Of a stretch of 64,000 nt of DNA, positions 16,835 through 25,505 are shown one piece after another. Position 1 is the first letter of the stretch. Each line of letters begins with the position of its first letter. The notes under the pieces were generated by a model. It was not told the DNA's origin. It made no database searches and worked only from the letters and a program-made list of their open reading frames with translations. This stretch comes from Clostridia bacterium (lineage in GTDB: Bacteria > Bacillota > Clostridia > Christensenellales > SZUA-584), in contig QKIQ01000061.1 in NCBI GenBank assembly GCA_003249555.1, forward strand, positions 1-64,000. Direction: 5' to 3'. Both the position numbers and the translations under genes were made by a program.

Positions 16835-17768
16835 CCACAGGCCAAGTGTCAAATATCTGCGGCTCTTCGGCTTGTGTTAAGAACAAGAGCGTTTCCTTGT
16901 TGAAGCGGTCCGATTTTTCTTCGTGTACAAAATGCGCACAGTTTCGGATACGCACATACCGCTTATGCTGCAGCGCAGATGTCACAGAACGAATAATCTC
17001 ATCGTTATGCAGGCGGTCTTCCGTGCCCTGAAAAATGAGCGTTTTATGTTTGATGCCCTTCAGTTTTGACCGTATAAACGAATCGTCATAATGAATCAAA
17101 CACCTGATTAAAGCCTCTCTGGTGTCTTTATTCTTCAACGGCTCACAGTAACCGGCAAGCACTTCCTCGGTTAATTGTGTTGCGTCAAAATAACATTCAC
17201 TGAGCACGCTACGCGCTGACGCTTCGCTAAAAAAATGTCTGAAATAAAACGAACCGATTCTAAAGGTTAACAATCTTAACGGCATCGGGTAATGTTCATT
17301 GGGACCGCCGGGCGACACGAGCACTAGCCTGTCCACTTTTTTGGAATTAACCGCCGCAAATTGGAGCGCACATAATGCTCCTGTGGAAAAGCCCGCAATA
17401 TGCGTCTTTTTTATACTGAGAGCGTCTAAAAAAGCATCGATGACCAGCACGTTTTCCTCAATGGTGTAATAGATGTTTGCATGTCCGCTGTATCCAAAGC
17501 CCGCCATATCGGGTACGATGACACGAAATCCGTTTTCCGCAAAAAACTCAATGTTTTCACGCCATGTGTAAAGAGACTGCCCTATACCATGCAACAGCAA
17601 CAGCGGCTGCCCCTCACCTTTTTCATAGTAATGAATCTTGGTTTCAAAGCGAAGCGTCTCCGGCCCCATCTCCGTCTGCGTGGAAATATCAAAAGAAATG
17701 TTTGCATATGCACCGATATATTGATTATTCTCAAACAGCTTTTCCTTTTTGCGTCGGTAACCGCTCAT
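16827..17768 (-). CDS. Alpha/beta-fold hydrolase
   Basis: A 313-residue alpha/beta hydrolase. It has the oxyanion-hole motif LLLLHGIGQSLYTW (HG, about residues 58-71) and nucleophile elbow GFSTGA (Ser about 127). The acid is probably in GTEDRL, and the catalytic His is in NCAHFVHEE near the C-terminus. No signal peptide is evident, so cytoplasmic. The substrate is unknown; lipase, esterase or C-C hydrolase activity are all possible. The start at 17768 is chosen because GGGAG lies 8 bases upstream of MSGYRRKK; longer starts have no ribosome site. It is 89 bases downstream of the cca gene. Confidence 0.82.
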   Translation of the reverse strand: MSGYRRKKEKLFENNQYIGAYANISFDISTQTEMGPETLRFETKIHYYEKGEGQPLLLLHGIGQSLYTWRENIEFFAENGFRVIVPDMAGFGYSGHANIYYTIEENVLVIDAFLDALSIKKTHIAGFSTGALCALQFAAVNSKKVDRLVLVSPGGPNEHYPMPLRLLTFRIGSFYFRHFFSEASARSVLSECYFDATQLTEEVLAGYCEPLKNKDTREALIRCLIHYDDSFIRSKLKGIKHKTLIFQGTEDRLHNDEIIRSVTSALQHKRYVRIRNCAHFVHEEKSDRFNKETLLFLTQAEEPQIFDTWPVVE

Positions 17769-17857
17769 TTTTTTCATCTCCCATTTCAGTATCATCATAC
17801 TACGCCGGATGTGAATATTCAAGACTGCATTGTCATTAAGCTGCAACAATTGTCACA

Positions 17858-19252
17858 TTATGTTAACATATTAACTGAAATGGTCTTTATGCGCCTTTTA
17901 AGTAAATCTTTATTATTTTGAGCGGGATTTAACACACATTCCTTGTGAAGCTGCTCAAGAATGCGTCCGATTACCGGTGAAGGGGGAATGTTGAGTATCT
18001 CCGCAATATCTTTGCCGGTAACGGCAATATCCTGCACGCGCCACGGTACATGCTCTTTCATCATACGATTAAGCTCTTTCTGCCAATTATCCGCGGACAA
18101 AACCGAATCGACTGTTTTTCCTGAACCTAAAACATCCGCACGGCGCAACGCAATAAGCTTCTCAAAGGATTCCCGCCCCAGTATCACCGCCCACTTGCGA
18201 ATTGTTTTGGGCTTGGCTTTGGCTTCAAGGTCAAACATATGGTGGCGAATCAGCACAAGCACCGCCGCTTTTGTCTTTTTGTCTACCTTGAGCGCGTTCA
18301 TTTCATCGCGCGCAAGCGTGCTGCCGATGATCTCGTGGCCGTACATCTTGCCGCTGCGCCGCAGTGCCTCCGGTTTTCCGATATCATGAAGCAGCGCCGC
18401 GAGACGCAGCTCCCATACAGCGGGCGCCGCCGCGCATGCATGCAGGCAATGATTGAGCACATCGTATTGGTGATACTGCGATGACTGAACCACGCCTTTT
18501 CCTTCCCACAACCGTGGCAAAATATATTTAAGCGCACCTGTTTTCTTAAGCAGCGCGAGCCCATGCAGCGGCCCGCCTTTGGTCACCGTTGCATATTTTG
18601 AATCGGCCAAGAGTATTTTTTTCAGCTCAATTAATTTACGCTCAGCAGAAATATCCGCAAGCAGTGCCGCATACCGCTGTGCCGTGTTTATTAAATCCGG
18701 CGCAGCATCAAATCCAAGCTCTGCAGCAAAGCGAGCCATACGCATAATGCGCAGACCGTCATCACGAATGGTAATATCGGGTTCCTCAGCCGCCGAATGC
18801 AATATTTCTTCCTTCGCGTCAGCAAACCCTTTGCCAGTCGGATCCATGATCTCACCGGTTAAGATGTTCATGTACAGCGCATTAACGGCGAAATCTCGAC
18901 GCTGCGCATCCTCTCTCATATCCGTAGTAAACTCGACCCGATACGGGCGATGATCACCTCCGGGCGGATAAAAATCGCGGCGCCATGTTGTGTGCTCAAA
19001 CGCGTCCCAACCATGCGCCGTTTTCAGTCGCAGCTCAATGGTACCAAGGGGCAACGCCTTTTCAATCACGGCAAGCCCCGCTTCCTTGGCAATCTTTATG
19101 GCGGCTTCAGGGGGTGCACACGAGCAGATGTCAAAATCGCCCCCGGGCAGCCCAAGGACGATATTGCGTACATATCCGCCGACAAGGTACAGCGTGTACC
19201 CATGGGCAGCAAAAATATCAGATAGCGTTGTAAAACTCTTGGGCATATTCAT
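17858..19252 (-). CDS. cca: CCA tRNA nucleotidyltransferase with HD domain
   Basis: Adds or repairs the 3' CCA of tRNAs. This class II enzyme has the nucleotidyltransferase head YLVGGYVRNIVLG with the DFDICS metal-binding pair (about residues 22-45), RRDFAVNAL (about 122-130) and the tRNA-binding neck IRDDGLRIMRMARFAAELGF. A C-terminal HD domain, LAALLHDIGKPEALRR, is present. The usual GGxVRD reads GGYVRN, a conservative change outside the metal ligands. The ATG at 19252 overlaps the dapF stop (TAATG), so it is translationally coupled and lacks a clear ribosome site of its own. A second ATG follows two codons later. Confidence 0.92.
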   Translation of the reverse strand: MNMPKSFTTLSDIFAAHGYTLYLVGGYVRNIVLGLPGGDFDICSCAPPEAAIKIAKEAGLAVIEKALPLGTIELRLKTAHGWDAFEHTTWRRDFYPPGGDHRPYRVEFTTDMREDAQRRDFAVNALYMNILTGEIMDPTGKGFADAKEEILHSAAEEPDITIRDDGLRIMRMARFAAELGFDAAPDLINTAQRYAALLADISAERKLIELKKILLADSKYATVTKGGPLHGLALLKKTGALKYILPRLWEGKGVVQSSQYHQYDVLNHCLHACAAAPAVWELRLAALLHDIGKPEALRRSGKMYGHEIIGSTLARDEMNALKVDKKTKAAVLVLIRHHMFDLEAKAKPKTIRKWAVILGRESFEKLIALRRADVLGSGKTVDSVLSADNWQKELNRMMKEHVPWRVQDIAVTGKDIAEILNIPPSPVIGRILEQLHKECVLNPAQNNKDLLKRRIKTISVNMLT

Positions 19253-20103
19253 TACGAGGTGCACTGCTTATGGGGAAACGGCTCGCTGAGCACAGCCGTA
19301 TACACCTCTTGGGCAGGACCCGTCATAATCACACGCCCGTCATCAAGATATTCAATGATAAGATGTCCGGCCGCCAAATGCACAAAAGCTTTTCGTTCAA
19401 CCAATCCTTTTTTATACATCGCCACCACACTTGCGCACGAGCCCGTACCGCACGCCAGCGTAAATCCCGCTCCGCGTTCCCATGTGAGCACGCGGATGTT
19501 CTCCCTGTCCATCACTTGAACGAAATTCACGTTTGTTTTTTTAGGAAATATGGAATGTCTTTCTATCGCAGGACCCAATGTGGCGGTATCCAGCGATTCG
19601 ATATCTTGTGTCAGCACAATTGTGTGCGGTACGCCCATAAGCAACGCTGATATTGTCACGTTTTTCCCTGCCGCTTGGATGTCCTCATCAAAAGCGCTGC
19701 CTTCGCCGTTCATCGGTATGCTTTCGCGCCCGAACGACGGCTTGCCCATATCGACGCTGACTTGAATGACTTTGTTTTCTTTTAAGATGAGGCGCGGCTT
19801 CATGATGCCCGCTAGCGTTTCCACTGACATATCTTCTTTTGTCACAATGCCGCGTTCATACACATATTTGGCGAAACAGCGGATACCGTTGCCGCACATC
19901 TCCGCCTCGCTTCCGTCCGCGTTGATGATGCGCATACGGATATCGGAATTTGACGACGGAAGCACAACCAGTATACCGTCTGCACCCACGCTAAGCCGAC
20001 GGCAGCATAGTATTTGTGATAACGCATTCCAGTCTGTACCTGCACCATTGTCCTCAAATATCAAAAAATCGTTTCCGAGTCCGTGCATTTTTGCAAATTT
20101 CAT
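19252..20103 (-). CDS. dapF: Diaminopimelate epimerase
   Basis: Converts LL- to meso-diaminopimelate for lysine and peptidoglycan. The 283-residue protein starts MKFAKMHGLGNDFLIFE. It has both catalytic cysteine blocks: MCGNGIRCFAKY (about residues 75-86) and ACGTGSCAS (about 220-228). GGAGG lies 8 bases before the ATG. It heads a leftward operon dapF-cca. Located in the cytoplasm. The frame is complete with all active-site residues visible. Confidence 0.96.
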   Translation of the reverse strand: MKFAKMHGLGNDFLIFEDNGAGTDWNALSQILCCRRLSVGADGILVVLPSSNSDIRMRIINADGSEAEMCGNGIRCFAKYVYERGIVTKEDMSVETLAGIMKPRLILKENKVIQVSVDMGKPSFGRESIPMNGEGSAFDEDIQAAGKNVTISALLMGVPHTIVLTQDIESLDTATLGPAIERHSIFPKKTNVNFVQVMDRENIRVLTWERGAGFTLACGTGSCASVVAMYKKGLVERKAFVHLAAGHLIIEYLDDGRVIMTGPAQEVYTAVLSEPFPHKQCTS

Positions 20104-20263
20104 ATACACCTCCAGAATAAAAAGCAAGGTATGTTTTGTTGTTATTTTATTATACTTGTGAAAAGCCGCCACTGCAACAAACAGACAAAAAATACAGTCA
20201 GCGTCTATTTTCGCATTTCATTTATTATGATATGATGATGTTAATATTTTGGGAGAAATAAAC

Positions 20264-20779
20264 ATGAACATAAGCATAAGATGCATCGACAGAGATGACA
20301 TACCCGATATAGCACGGCTAGCAGACAACATCGCCATCGCCCAGATGACAGCCAATCTTCCTTATCCGTATACGATTGAGCACGCGCTAAATTGGTGGGA
20401 TTATGTGCAAAGCCACACAAACGAGCATGTTTTTTCCATAATAGGCGACGATGAGTTTATGGGTGTTGTGGGACTGGTACATGAGCCCGAGCATGAGCGT
20501 GCCGAACTTGGCTATTGGTTGGGACAGAATTTCTGGAATAAAAATGTGATGACAACAGCGGCAGGCATGGCTGTGGCTTATGCGTTCACAATGCTTGACG
20601 CACAAAAGATTTACTCGCGCTGTTTTGCACCCAACAAAGCGTCTCAACGTGTGTTAGAAAAGAACGGATTTACACTCGAAGGCTGCCAGCGCGCACATCA
20701 TATCCGCATGGGTATCGTGCAGGACGTTTTTTGCTATGGTCTGCTCCGCAGTGAATACGAATCCACTCGGTCCGATTAA
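20264..20779 (+). CDS. GNAT-family N-acetyltransferase, RimJ/RimL type
   Basis: A 171-residue acetyl-CoA-dependent acetyltransferase. The RimJ/RimL-type features are ELGYWLGQNFWNKNVMTTA (acetyl-CoA-binding region, about residues 82-100) and the C-terminal ASQRVLEKNGFTLEG (about 126-140). The substrate is unknown; it could be a ribosomal protein N-terminus, an amino acid or an antibiotic. The start is ATG 20264, with GGGAGA 7 bases upstream. It is divergent from dapF and sits upstream of the nucleoside phosphorylase. Confidence 0.85.
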   Translation: MNISIRCIDRDDIPDIARLADNIAIAQMTANLPYPYTIEHALNWWDYVQSHTNEHVFSIIGDDEFMGVVGLVHEPEHERAELGYWLGQNFWNKNVMTTAAGMAVAYAFTMLDAQKIYSRCFAPNKASQRVLEKNGFTLEGCQRAHHIRMGIVQDVFCYGLLRSEYESTRSD

Positions 20780-20859
20780 ACTTTTTGTCTCGGCAAAACG
20801 TTTTAAATACACAGTAACAAAAGATTAATTTCGTGCATGAATGAAAGGAAGACGTAAAC

Positions 20860-22167
20860 ATGAGAATGTATGATATCATCGCGAAGAAACGGGACGGCAA
20901 AAAGCTGGATAATAAAGATATCGCGTTTTTTATAAACGGTTATATAAAAGAACAGATTCCGGATTATCAGGCATCCGCGTTTTTAATGGCGGCTTTTTTA
21001 AATGGCCTGGACGACGACGAAACCGTTCATCTGACAAAAGTGATGGCGTCTTCGGGCGACATGGCGGATTTACGTGAATTGGGAACAGTGGCCGACAAAC
21101 ACTCCACAGGGGGAGTGGCGGACACCACCACATTGATTGTTGTGCCGTTGGTTTGTGCATGTGGCCTCAAAGTCGCAAAAATGTCGGGAAGAGGCCTTGG
21201 GCATACGGGAGGTACGCTCGATAAGCTTGAATCCATACCGGGTATGTCGGTTTCCTTGGAAATGAATGCATTTATGTCTCAGGTAAAACGCATCGGCGGC
21301 GCTGTCATCGGGCAGACGATGAATATGTGCCCAGCGGATAAAATGCTTTATGCGCTGCGCGATGTAACGGCCACTGTGGAAAGCATTCCTTTAATTGCAA
21401 GCAGCATTATGAGCAAAAAGCTTGCTTCCGGCTCGAATATCATCATGCTGGATGTCAAAACCGGAAGCGGTGCTTTTATGACAGATCCGGACAACGCGCA
21501 AAAGCTTGCCAATACAATGGTACGCATTGGAAACATGGCTGGGCGCAAAACCGCCGCGATTATCAGCGATATGAGCCAGCCGCTTGGCCTGGCCGTAGGA
21601 AATTCTCTTGAGGTTATCGAAGCCATCGACGTACTCTCTGGTCGTATACAGGGAGACCTTTTAACCGTGTCGCTTTCTCTCGCATCACGTATGCTTTGTC
21701 TTGCGAATATCGCCAAAAACGATGAGGATGCAAACGCTATGCTGCTTGAGGCGTTGCATTCTAAGCGCGCTCTTCATAAGTTCGGCGAAATAATTACCGC
21801 TCAGGGCGGAAACACAAACGTGATTCATGACACGTCACTAATGCCTCACGCACGCATTATATCCACATTGCATGCAAAAAGCGAGGGTATTCTGACAGCA
21901 ACTGACTGCAAACGGATTGGAGAAGCAGCGGGCATGCTGGGCGCAGGACGCTTAAAAAAAGATGATATTATTGATCCTGCGGTGGGCTTTATTATCAAAA
22001 AGCGTATCGGTGATACTGTCAAATATGGGGATGAGCTGTTTGAGGTTCACGCTAACGATGAAAACAAGATTGAGGAAGCAATGAAATATCTTGAGAAATG
22101 CATCACCTTGACAAATAGCGCTAAATCACCGACGCTCATTTACGGACTTGTATCATCGTGTGGATAA
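20860..22167 (+). CDS. pdp: Pyrimidine-nucleoside (thymidine/uridine) phosphorylase
   Basis: Phosphorolysis of pyrimidine nucleosides in salvage. The 435-residue length is typical. The N-terminus is MRMYDIIAKKRDGKKLDN. The phosphate-binding block KHSTGGVADTTTL (about residues 81-93), SGRGLGHTGGTLDKLESIPG (about 110-129) and MLDVKTGSGAFM (about 189-200) match the NP-II family. AAAGGAAG precedes the ATG. The last two codons and stop form a perfect DnaA box, so the gene abuts oriC. No deoxyribose operon partners are adjacent. Confidence 0.95.
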   Translation: MRMYDIIAKKRDGKKLDNKDIAFFINGYIKEQIPDYQASAFLMAAFLNGLDDDETVHLTKVMASSGDMADLRELGTVADKHSTGGVADTTTLIVVPLVCACGLKVAKMSGRGLGHTGGTLDKLESIPGMSVSLEMNAFMSQVKRIGGAVIGQTMNMCPADKMLYALRDVTATVESIPLIASSIMSKKLASGSNIIMLDVKTGSGAFMTDPDNAQKLANTMVRIGNMAGRKTAAIISDMSQPLGLAVGNSLEVIEAIDVLSGRIQGDLLTVSLSLASRMLCLANIAKNDEDANAMLLEALHSKRALHKFGEIITAQGGNTNVIHDTSLMPHARIISTLHAKSEGILTATDCKRIGEAAGMLGAGRLKKDDIIDPAVGFIIKKRIGDTVKYGDELFEVHANDENKIEEAMKYLEKCITLTNSAKSPTLIYGLVSSCG

Positions 22168-22187
22168 GTCGTGGATAATGTGGATAA
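22159..22187. other. oriC subregion 1: three tandem DnaA boxes
   Basis: TGTGGATAA at 22159-22167 (perfect, overlapping the pdp stop), CGTGGATAA at 22170-22178 (one mismatch) and TGTGGATAA at 22179-22187 (perfect). All are in the same orientation, spaced 11 and 9 bases. The reverse complement is the DnaA box TTATCCACA. The following 180 bases are A+T-rich. Confidence 0.85.
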
Positions 22188-22368
22188 CCATGTGTATGAA
22201 TTGTTGTTTGGTTTGTTATAAAGAGCGAACTATCTGAGTTTATATCGTAAAAAATCTATACAATGGCGAAAACAAGAAAAAATAGCCTTCATATTAATAT
22301 AACCGTAATGTTTCCGTAATAATCTTATCAAATTGTTCATTTTAGCGTTTTATCCGTTAATACGCGAA

Positions 22369-22398
22369 TTGTCTACATTTATACCTTTTTTATATAAT
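22369..22398 (+). promoter_or_regulatory. Promoter giving a leaderless transcript of the NlpC/P60 gene
   Basis: TTGTCT (22369-22374), 18-base spacer, TATAAT (22393-22398). The ATG lies only 6 bases downstream of the -10, at the expected start point, and there is no ribosome-binding sequence. Confidence 0.65.
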
Positions 22399-22404
22399 AT
22401 CATT

Positions 22405-23628
22405 ATGATGCGAACAGTTTTGCTCAAAACAACAAGATGGCTGCCACTGCTGCTTTTAGCTGCGGTGCTGTTTGCATGTTTTCCCATCACCGTTTATGCC
22501 GCAGAGCGTTATCAGATACTCAAAATTGGCGACAAAGACGAATATGTATGCGCATTGCAAAAAAGGCTGAAAGAACTTGGATTTTATACAGGCAGCACAA
22601 CTGGCTATTATGGTACCAAAACACAGCAAGCTGTCATGGACTACCAGACAGCCCATTCCCTCATCGTTGACGGTAAAGCAGGTCCGGATACTTTATCATT
22701 AATTTTGGGGGATGATTTTGTGATATCTTTCCATGAACGCGTTTTTACATCGAGTGACAAAAACGCCGATTCTCCTCAGCCAGGCGACAAGGGTACAACC
22801 GTATCCTACATTCAGTCCCGTCTCAAAGAACTCGAATATTACGATTATCCCAGTATCACGGGCTATTACGGGCCGGTGACCGAAAAAGCTGTCAGAAACT
22901 TTCAAAGCACCAACGGTCTTAAAGCAGACGGCATCTCAGGCCCTGAAACAATGGCCATGTTAGATTCGGATAATGTCAAATATTTTTGCATCTATCCCGG
23001 TGATCGTGGAGACGATGTCATAAAGCTGCAACAGCGTCTGTCTGAGCTTGGCTATTTTTTCGGCACGGCAACCGGTTATTTTGGCAGTATCACTGCAGAT
23101 GCGCTTAAAGAATTTCAGGCACAGAACAGACTTGTGGTTGATGCCAAAGCAGGTCAAAACACACGTGCCCTTCTCTATTCTAATGATGCTTTAAGTTGGG
23201 ATGGCACCGATCGGGTACTTGGAGAAACGCCTTCTTCACAATCCGTTTCTGAAACAGATAAAATGATAGCCTTTGCGAATGAACAACTTGGAAAACCATA
23301 TGTGTATGACACAGAAGGACCAAACTCATTTGATTGTTCTGGTTTTGTATATTATATTCTCAAATATATGGGTGTTTCCACAATGCGCTGCAGCGCTGAT
23401 GGGTTTTCAAAAATAGAAAGCTGGACCAAGATTTCTGATCGAAATTCACTTGTTCCGGGAGATATTCTTTTCTTTCAGTCAGACAACAACGATCGAATTA
23501 ATCACACCGGAATTTACCTTGGTGATAATACGTTTATACATGCAAGTTCCAGCATCGCTTGTGTCACTGTCAGCAATTTGTCCGACTATTATGACCAGAA
23601 TTTTACTTTTGCGCGCCGTATCTATTAA
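22405..23628 (+). CDS. Secreted NlpC/P60 endopeptidase with three peptidoglycan-binding domains
   Basis: A predicted cell-wall hydrolase cleaving stem peptides. Residues 1-34 are a Sec signal peptide (WLPLLLLAAVLFACFPITVYA, cleavage after YAA-like site). Three PG_binding_1 repeats follow, each with a YVCALQKRLKELGFY-type helix and a GYYGT/GYFGS motif, at about 37-100, 128-190 and 198-262. The C-terminal NlpC/P60 domain has the catalytic Cys in FDCSGFVYY (about residue 311) and His in INHTGIYLGD. The gene has no Shine-Dalgarno, and its ATGATG is placed at the predicted transcription start. It lies between two oriC subregions, an unusual location. It may act in growth or in spore cortex handling; the sequence does not decide. 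Confidence 0.87.
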   Translation: MMRTVLLKTTRWLPLLLLAAVLFACFPITVYAAERYQILKIGDKDEYVCALQKRLKELGFYTGSTTGYYGTKTQQAVMDYQTAHSLIVDGKAGPDTLSLILGDDFVISFHERVFTSSDKNADSPQPGDKGTTVSYIQSRLKELEYYDYPSITGYYGPVTEKAVRNFQSTNGLKADGISGPETMAMLDSDNVKYFCIYPGDRGDDVIKLQQRLSELGYFFGTATGYFGSITADALKEFQAQNRLVVDAKAGQNTRALLYSNDALSWDGTDRVLGETPSSQSVSETDKMIAFANEQLGKPYVYDTEGPNSFDCSGFVYYILKYMGVSTMRCSADGFSKIESWTKISDRNSLVPGDILFFQSDNNDRINHTGIYLGDNTFIHASSSIACVTVSNLSDYYDQNFTFARRIY

Positions 23629-23779
23629 TTATGCTGTGTCTTTGATTATCGATTTTATCCTTCCCGAATATATATTGGAATTTATATAAGCTTGTGTTTT
23701 TATATCCTCATTTTTTCTTGTCTTAACAGTTGAGCCCTAGTTCCATATGTGATACAATGTTTTATGTTCTATCATTAAT

Positions 23780-23808
23780 CAACTTATCCACATAATGTGG
23801 ATAAGTTG
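23780..23808. other. oriC subregion 2: head-to-head DnaA boxes in a 29-bp palindrome
   Basis: TTATCCACA at 23784-23792 and TGTGGATAA at 23796-23804 are perfect and opposed. They form 14-base arms around a single central A at 23794. Outer arms ATTAATC (23774-23780) and GATTAAT (23812-23818) extend the symmetry. This lies about 100 bases upstream of dnaA and probably also serves DnaA autorepression. Confidence 0.85.
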
Positions 23809-23905
23809 GTGGATTAATCGAACAAATGTTGTTGTTTGATTGATTCACAGCTACTAATTCGCAATTATAATGTTTATTTTATATTATTATTATTGAGGTA
23901 TGGGT

Positions 23906-25267
23906 GTGGACACTTTTTTGGTTATTTGGGAAAAAGCATTAGAGATACTTAAACAGGAACTTGTTAGTGTTCGGTACGATACATGGATCAAAACGCTTTC
24001 ACCTGTAAAAAATGTGGACGCTGCATTTTATTTTCAGACTCTTAACCCCATCCACAAAGAACTTGTTGAAAAAAGCTATAAAAACTTGATCGTTAGTGCC
24101 ATGAACGATGCCGCCGACGCAATGGATTATGGTCAGGAAATCGATGTGTTTTTTTTAGATACCGAAGAAGCCTCACGTTTGAAACAGCCGCCTGTCAGCC
24201 ATCAGGAAACCGAAAGCTCAGGCAACTCTCGTACAACGCTTAATCCTTATTATACATTTAATACTTTTATTGTCGGCAGTTCCAATGAGTTTGCACATGC
24301 CGCGGCCAGAGCCGTGGCAGACAATCCCGGCTATACCTATAATCCGCTTTTTATTTACGGAAAAACAGGACTCGGAAAAACGCATCTGATGCAGGCAATT
24401 GCAAATCACATCACGGAAAATAACAATTCTTCCACCGTTATGTTCGTAAAGAGCGAGCCTTTTTTAAACGATCTTATTAACGCAATCAGAACATCCAAAA
24501 CAGAGGAATTCCGTAAAAGATACCGAAAAGCTGATGTCCTGCTGATTGACGATATTCAGTTTATCGCCGGCAAAGAAAGCACACAAGAGGAGTTTTTCCA
24601 TACGTTTAACGATCTTCATGAAAACAATAAACAAATTATTCTATCATCGGATAAACCCCCAAAAGAGATAGCAAGGCTCGAAGAGAGGCTTCAGTCGCGC
24701 TTTGAAGGTGGTTTGATTGCCGATATTCAGCCACCCAACTATGAAACAAAGCTTGCGATTCTCACTAAAAAAGCAAAAGACATTACCTCAAAGGATTCTT
24801 TAAAATGCGAAGTCAGCCATGAAATACTTGATTTAATCGCCACCAAAGTCTCTTCAAATATTCGTTCTCTTGAGGGCGCATTAAAGAAAATTATCGCGTA
24901 TACCGTTCTCAACGGACGTACCCCAAATTTGGTGGAAGCCGAAATTGCTATACGTGATTTTCTTAACACAAACACAAAGAAAATATCTTCAAAGCATATA
25001 CTGCAAACAGTTTGTGAATATTATGAGATATCTGAAGATGAAATCACCAGCAACAAGAAAAATCAGAGTATAGCATATCCAAGGCAAATGGCAATGTATC
25101 TCACTCGTAAATTGATGGATTTGTCTTACAAAGCCATTGCAGAGATTTACGGCAAGAATGACCACACAACGGTTAAACATGCCTTTGAAAAAATTGAAAA
25201 AGAGATACAATCAAATATTGAAACAAAAACGCTTGTGGATGATTTTATTACAAAGCTGAAAGAATAG
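23906..25267 (+). CDS. dnaA: Chromosomal replication initiator DnaA
   Basis: Opens oriC and loads the helicase. The 453-residue protein has domain I (VDTFLVIWEKALEILKQEL), a short linker rich in Ser and Gln, and AAA+ domain III. Domain III begins YTFNTFIVGSSNEFAHAAA with Walker A GKTGLGKTH (about residue 151) and Walker B LLIDDIQF (about 212). DNA-binding domain IV carries the signature YGKNDHTTVKHAF (about 413). In most DnaA proteins this signature is GxRDHTTV. Here Asn occupies the place of the Arg that, in E. coli, enters the minor groove. GTG 23906 is chosen: GAGG lies 7 bases upstream and the MDT start is typical, while the ATG at 23900 is too close to the ribosome site. Confidence 0.97.
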   Translation: MDTFLVIWEKALEILKQELVSVRYDTWIKTLSPVKNVDAAFYFQTLNPIHKELVEKSYKNLIVSAMNDAADAMDYGQEIDVFFLDTEEASRLKQPPVSHQETESSGNSRTTLNPYYTFNTFIVGSSNEFAHAAARAVADNPGYTYNPLFIYGKTGLGKTHLMQAIANHITENNNSSTVMFVKSEPFLNDLINAIRTSKTEEFRKRYRKADVLLIDDIQFIAGKESTQEEFFHTFNDLHENNKQIILSSDKPPKEIARLEERLQSRFEGGLIADIQPPNYETKLAILTKKAKDITSKDSLKCEVSHEILDLIATKVSSNIRSLEGALKKIIAYTVLNGRTPNLVEAEIAIRDFLNTNTKKISSKHILQTVCEYYEISEDEITSNKKNQSIAYPRQMAMYLTRKLMDLSYKAIAEIYGKNDHTTVKHAFEKIEKEIQSNIETKTLVDDFITKLKE

Positions 25268-25411
25268 TGGATACATTGTTTATAGCGTGTTGAATTAAAA
25301 AATCTTGTTTATTATTTATCCCTTTCCTTTTGACATCACATGCACCGCGTAATCTATCCTTACAAACCGTTTAAAAAGGGCGATTTTACGATGATAACTG
25401 ATAAAAACATG

Positions 25412-25462
25412 ATATCCACATTATCAACACCACCTACTACTACTAATACTATTTAATTATAT
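25412..25462 (+). other. oriC subregion 3: DnaA boxes, DnaA-trio element and A+T-rich unwinding site
   Basis: Two directly abutting DnaA boxes, ATATCCACA (25412-25420) and TTATCAACA (25421-25429), are followed by a short C-rich spacer. Six trinucleotides then follow, CTA CTA CTA CTA ATA CTA (25434-25451). On the other strand these read 3'-GAT, the DnaA-trio that positions DnaA on single-stranded DNA. TTTAATTATATAAAG follows as the unwinding element. Order and spacing match the basal unwinding system described for Bacillus subtilis, so this is the likely melting site. Confidence 0.85.
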
Positions 25463-25505
25463 AAAGATACCGTAGAGGTATAAATACGATAATAAGGAGC
25501 CTTAT

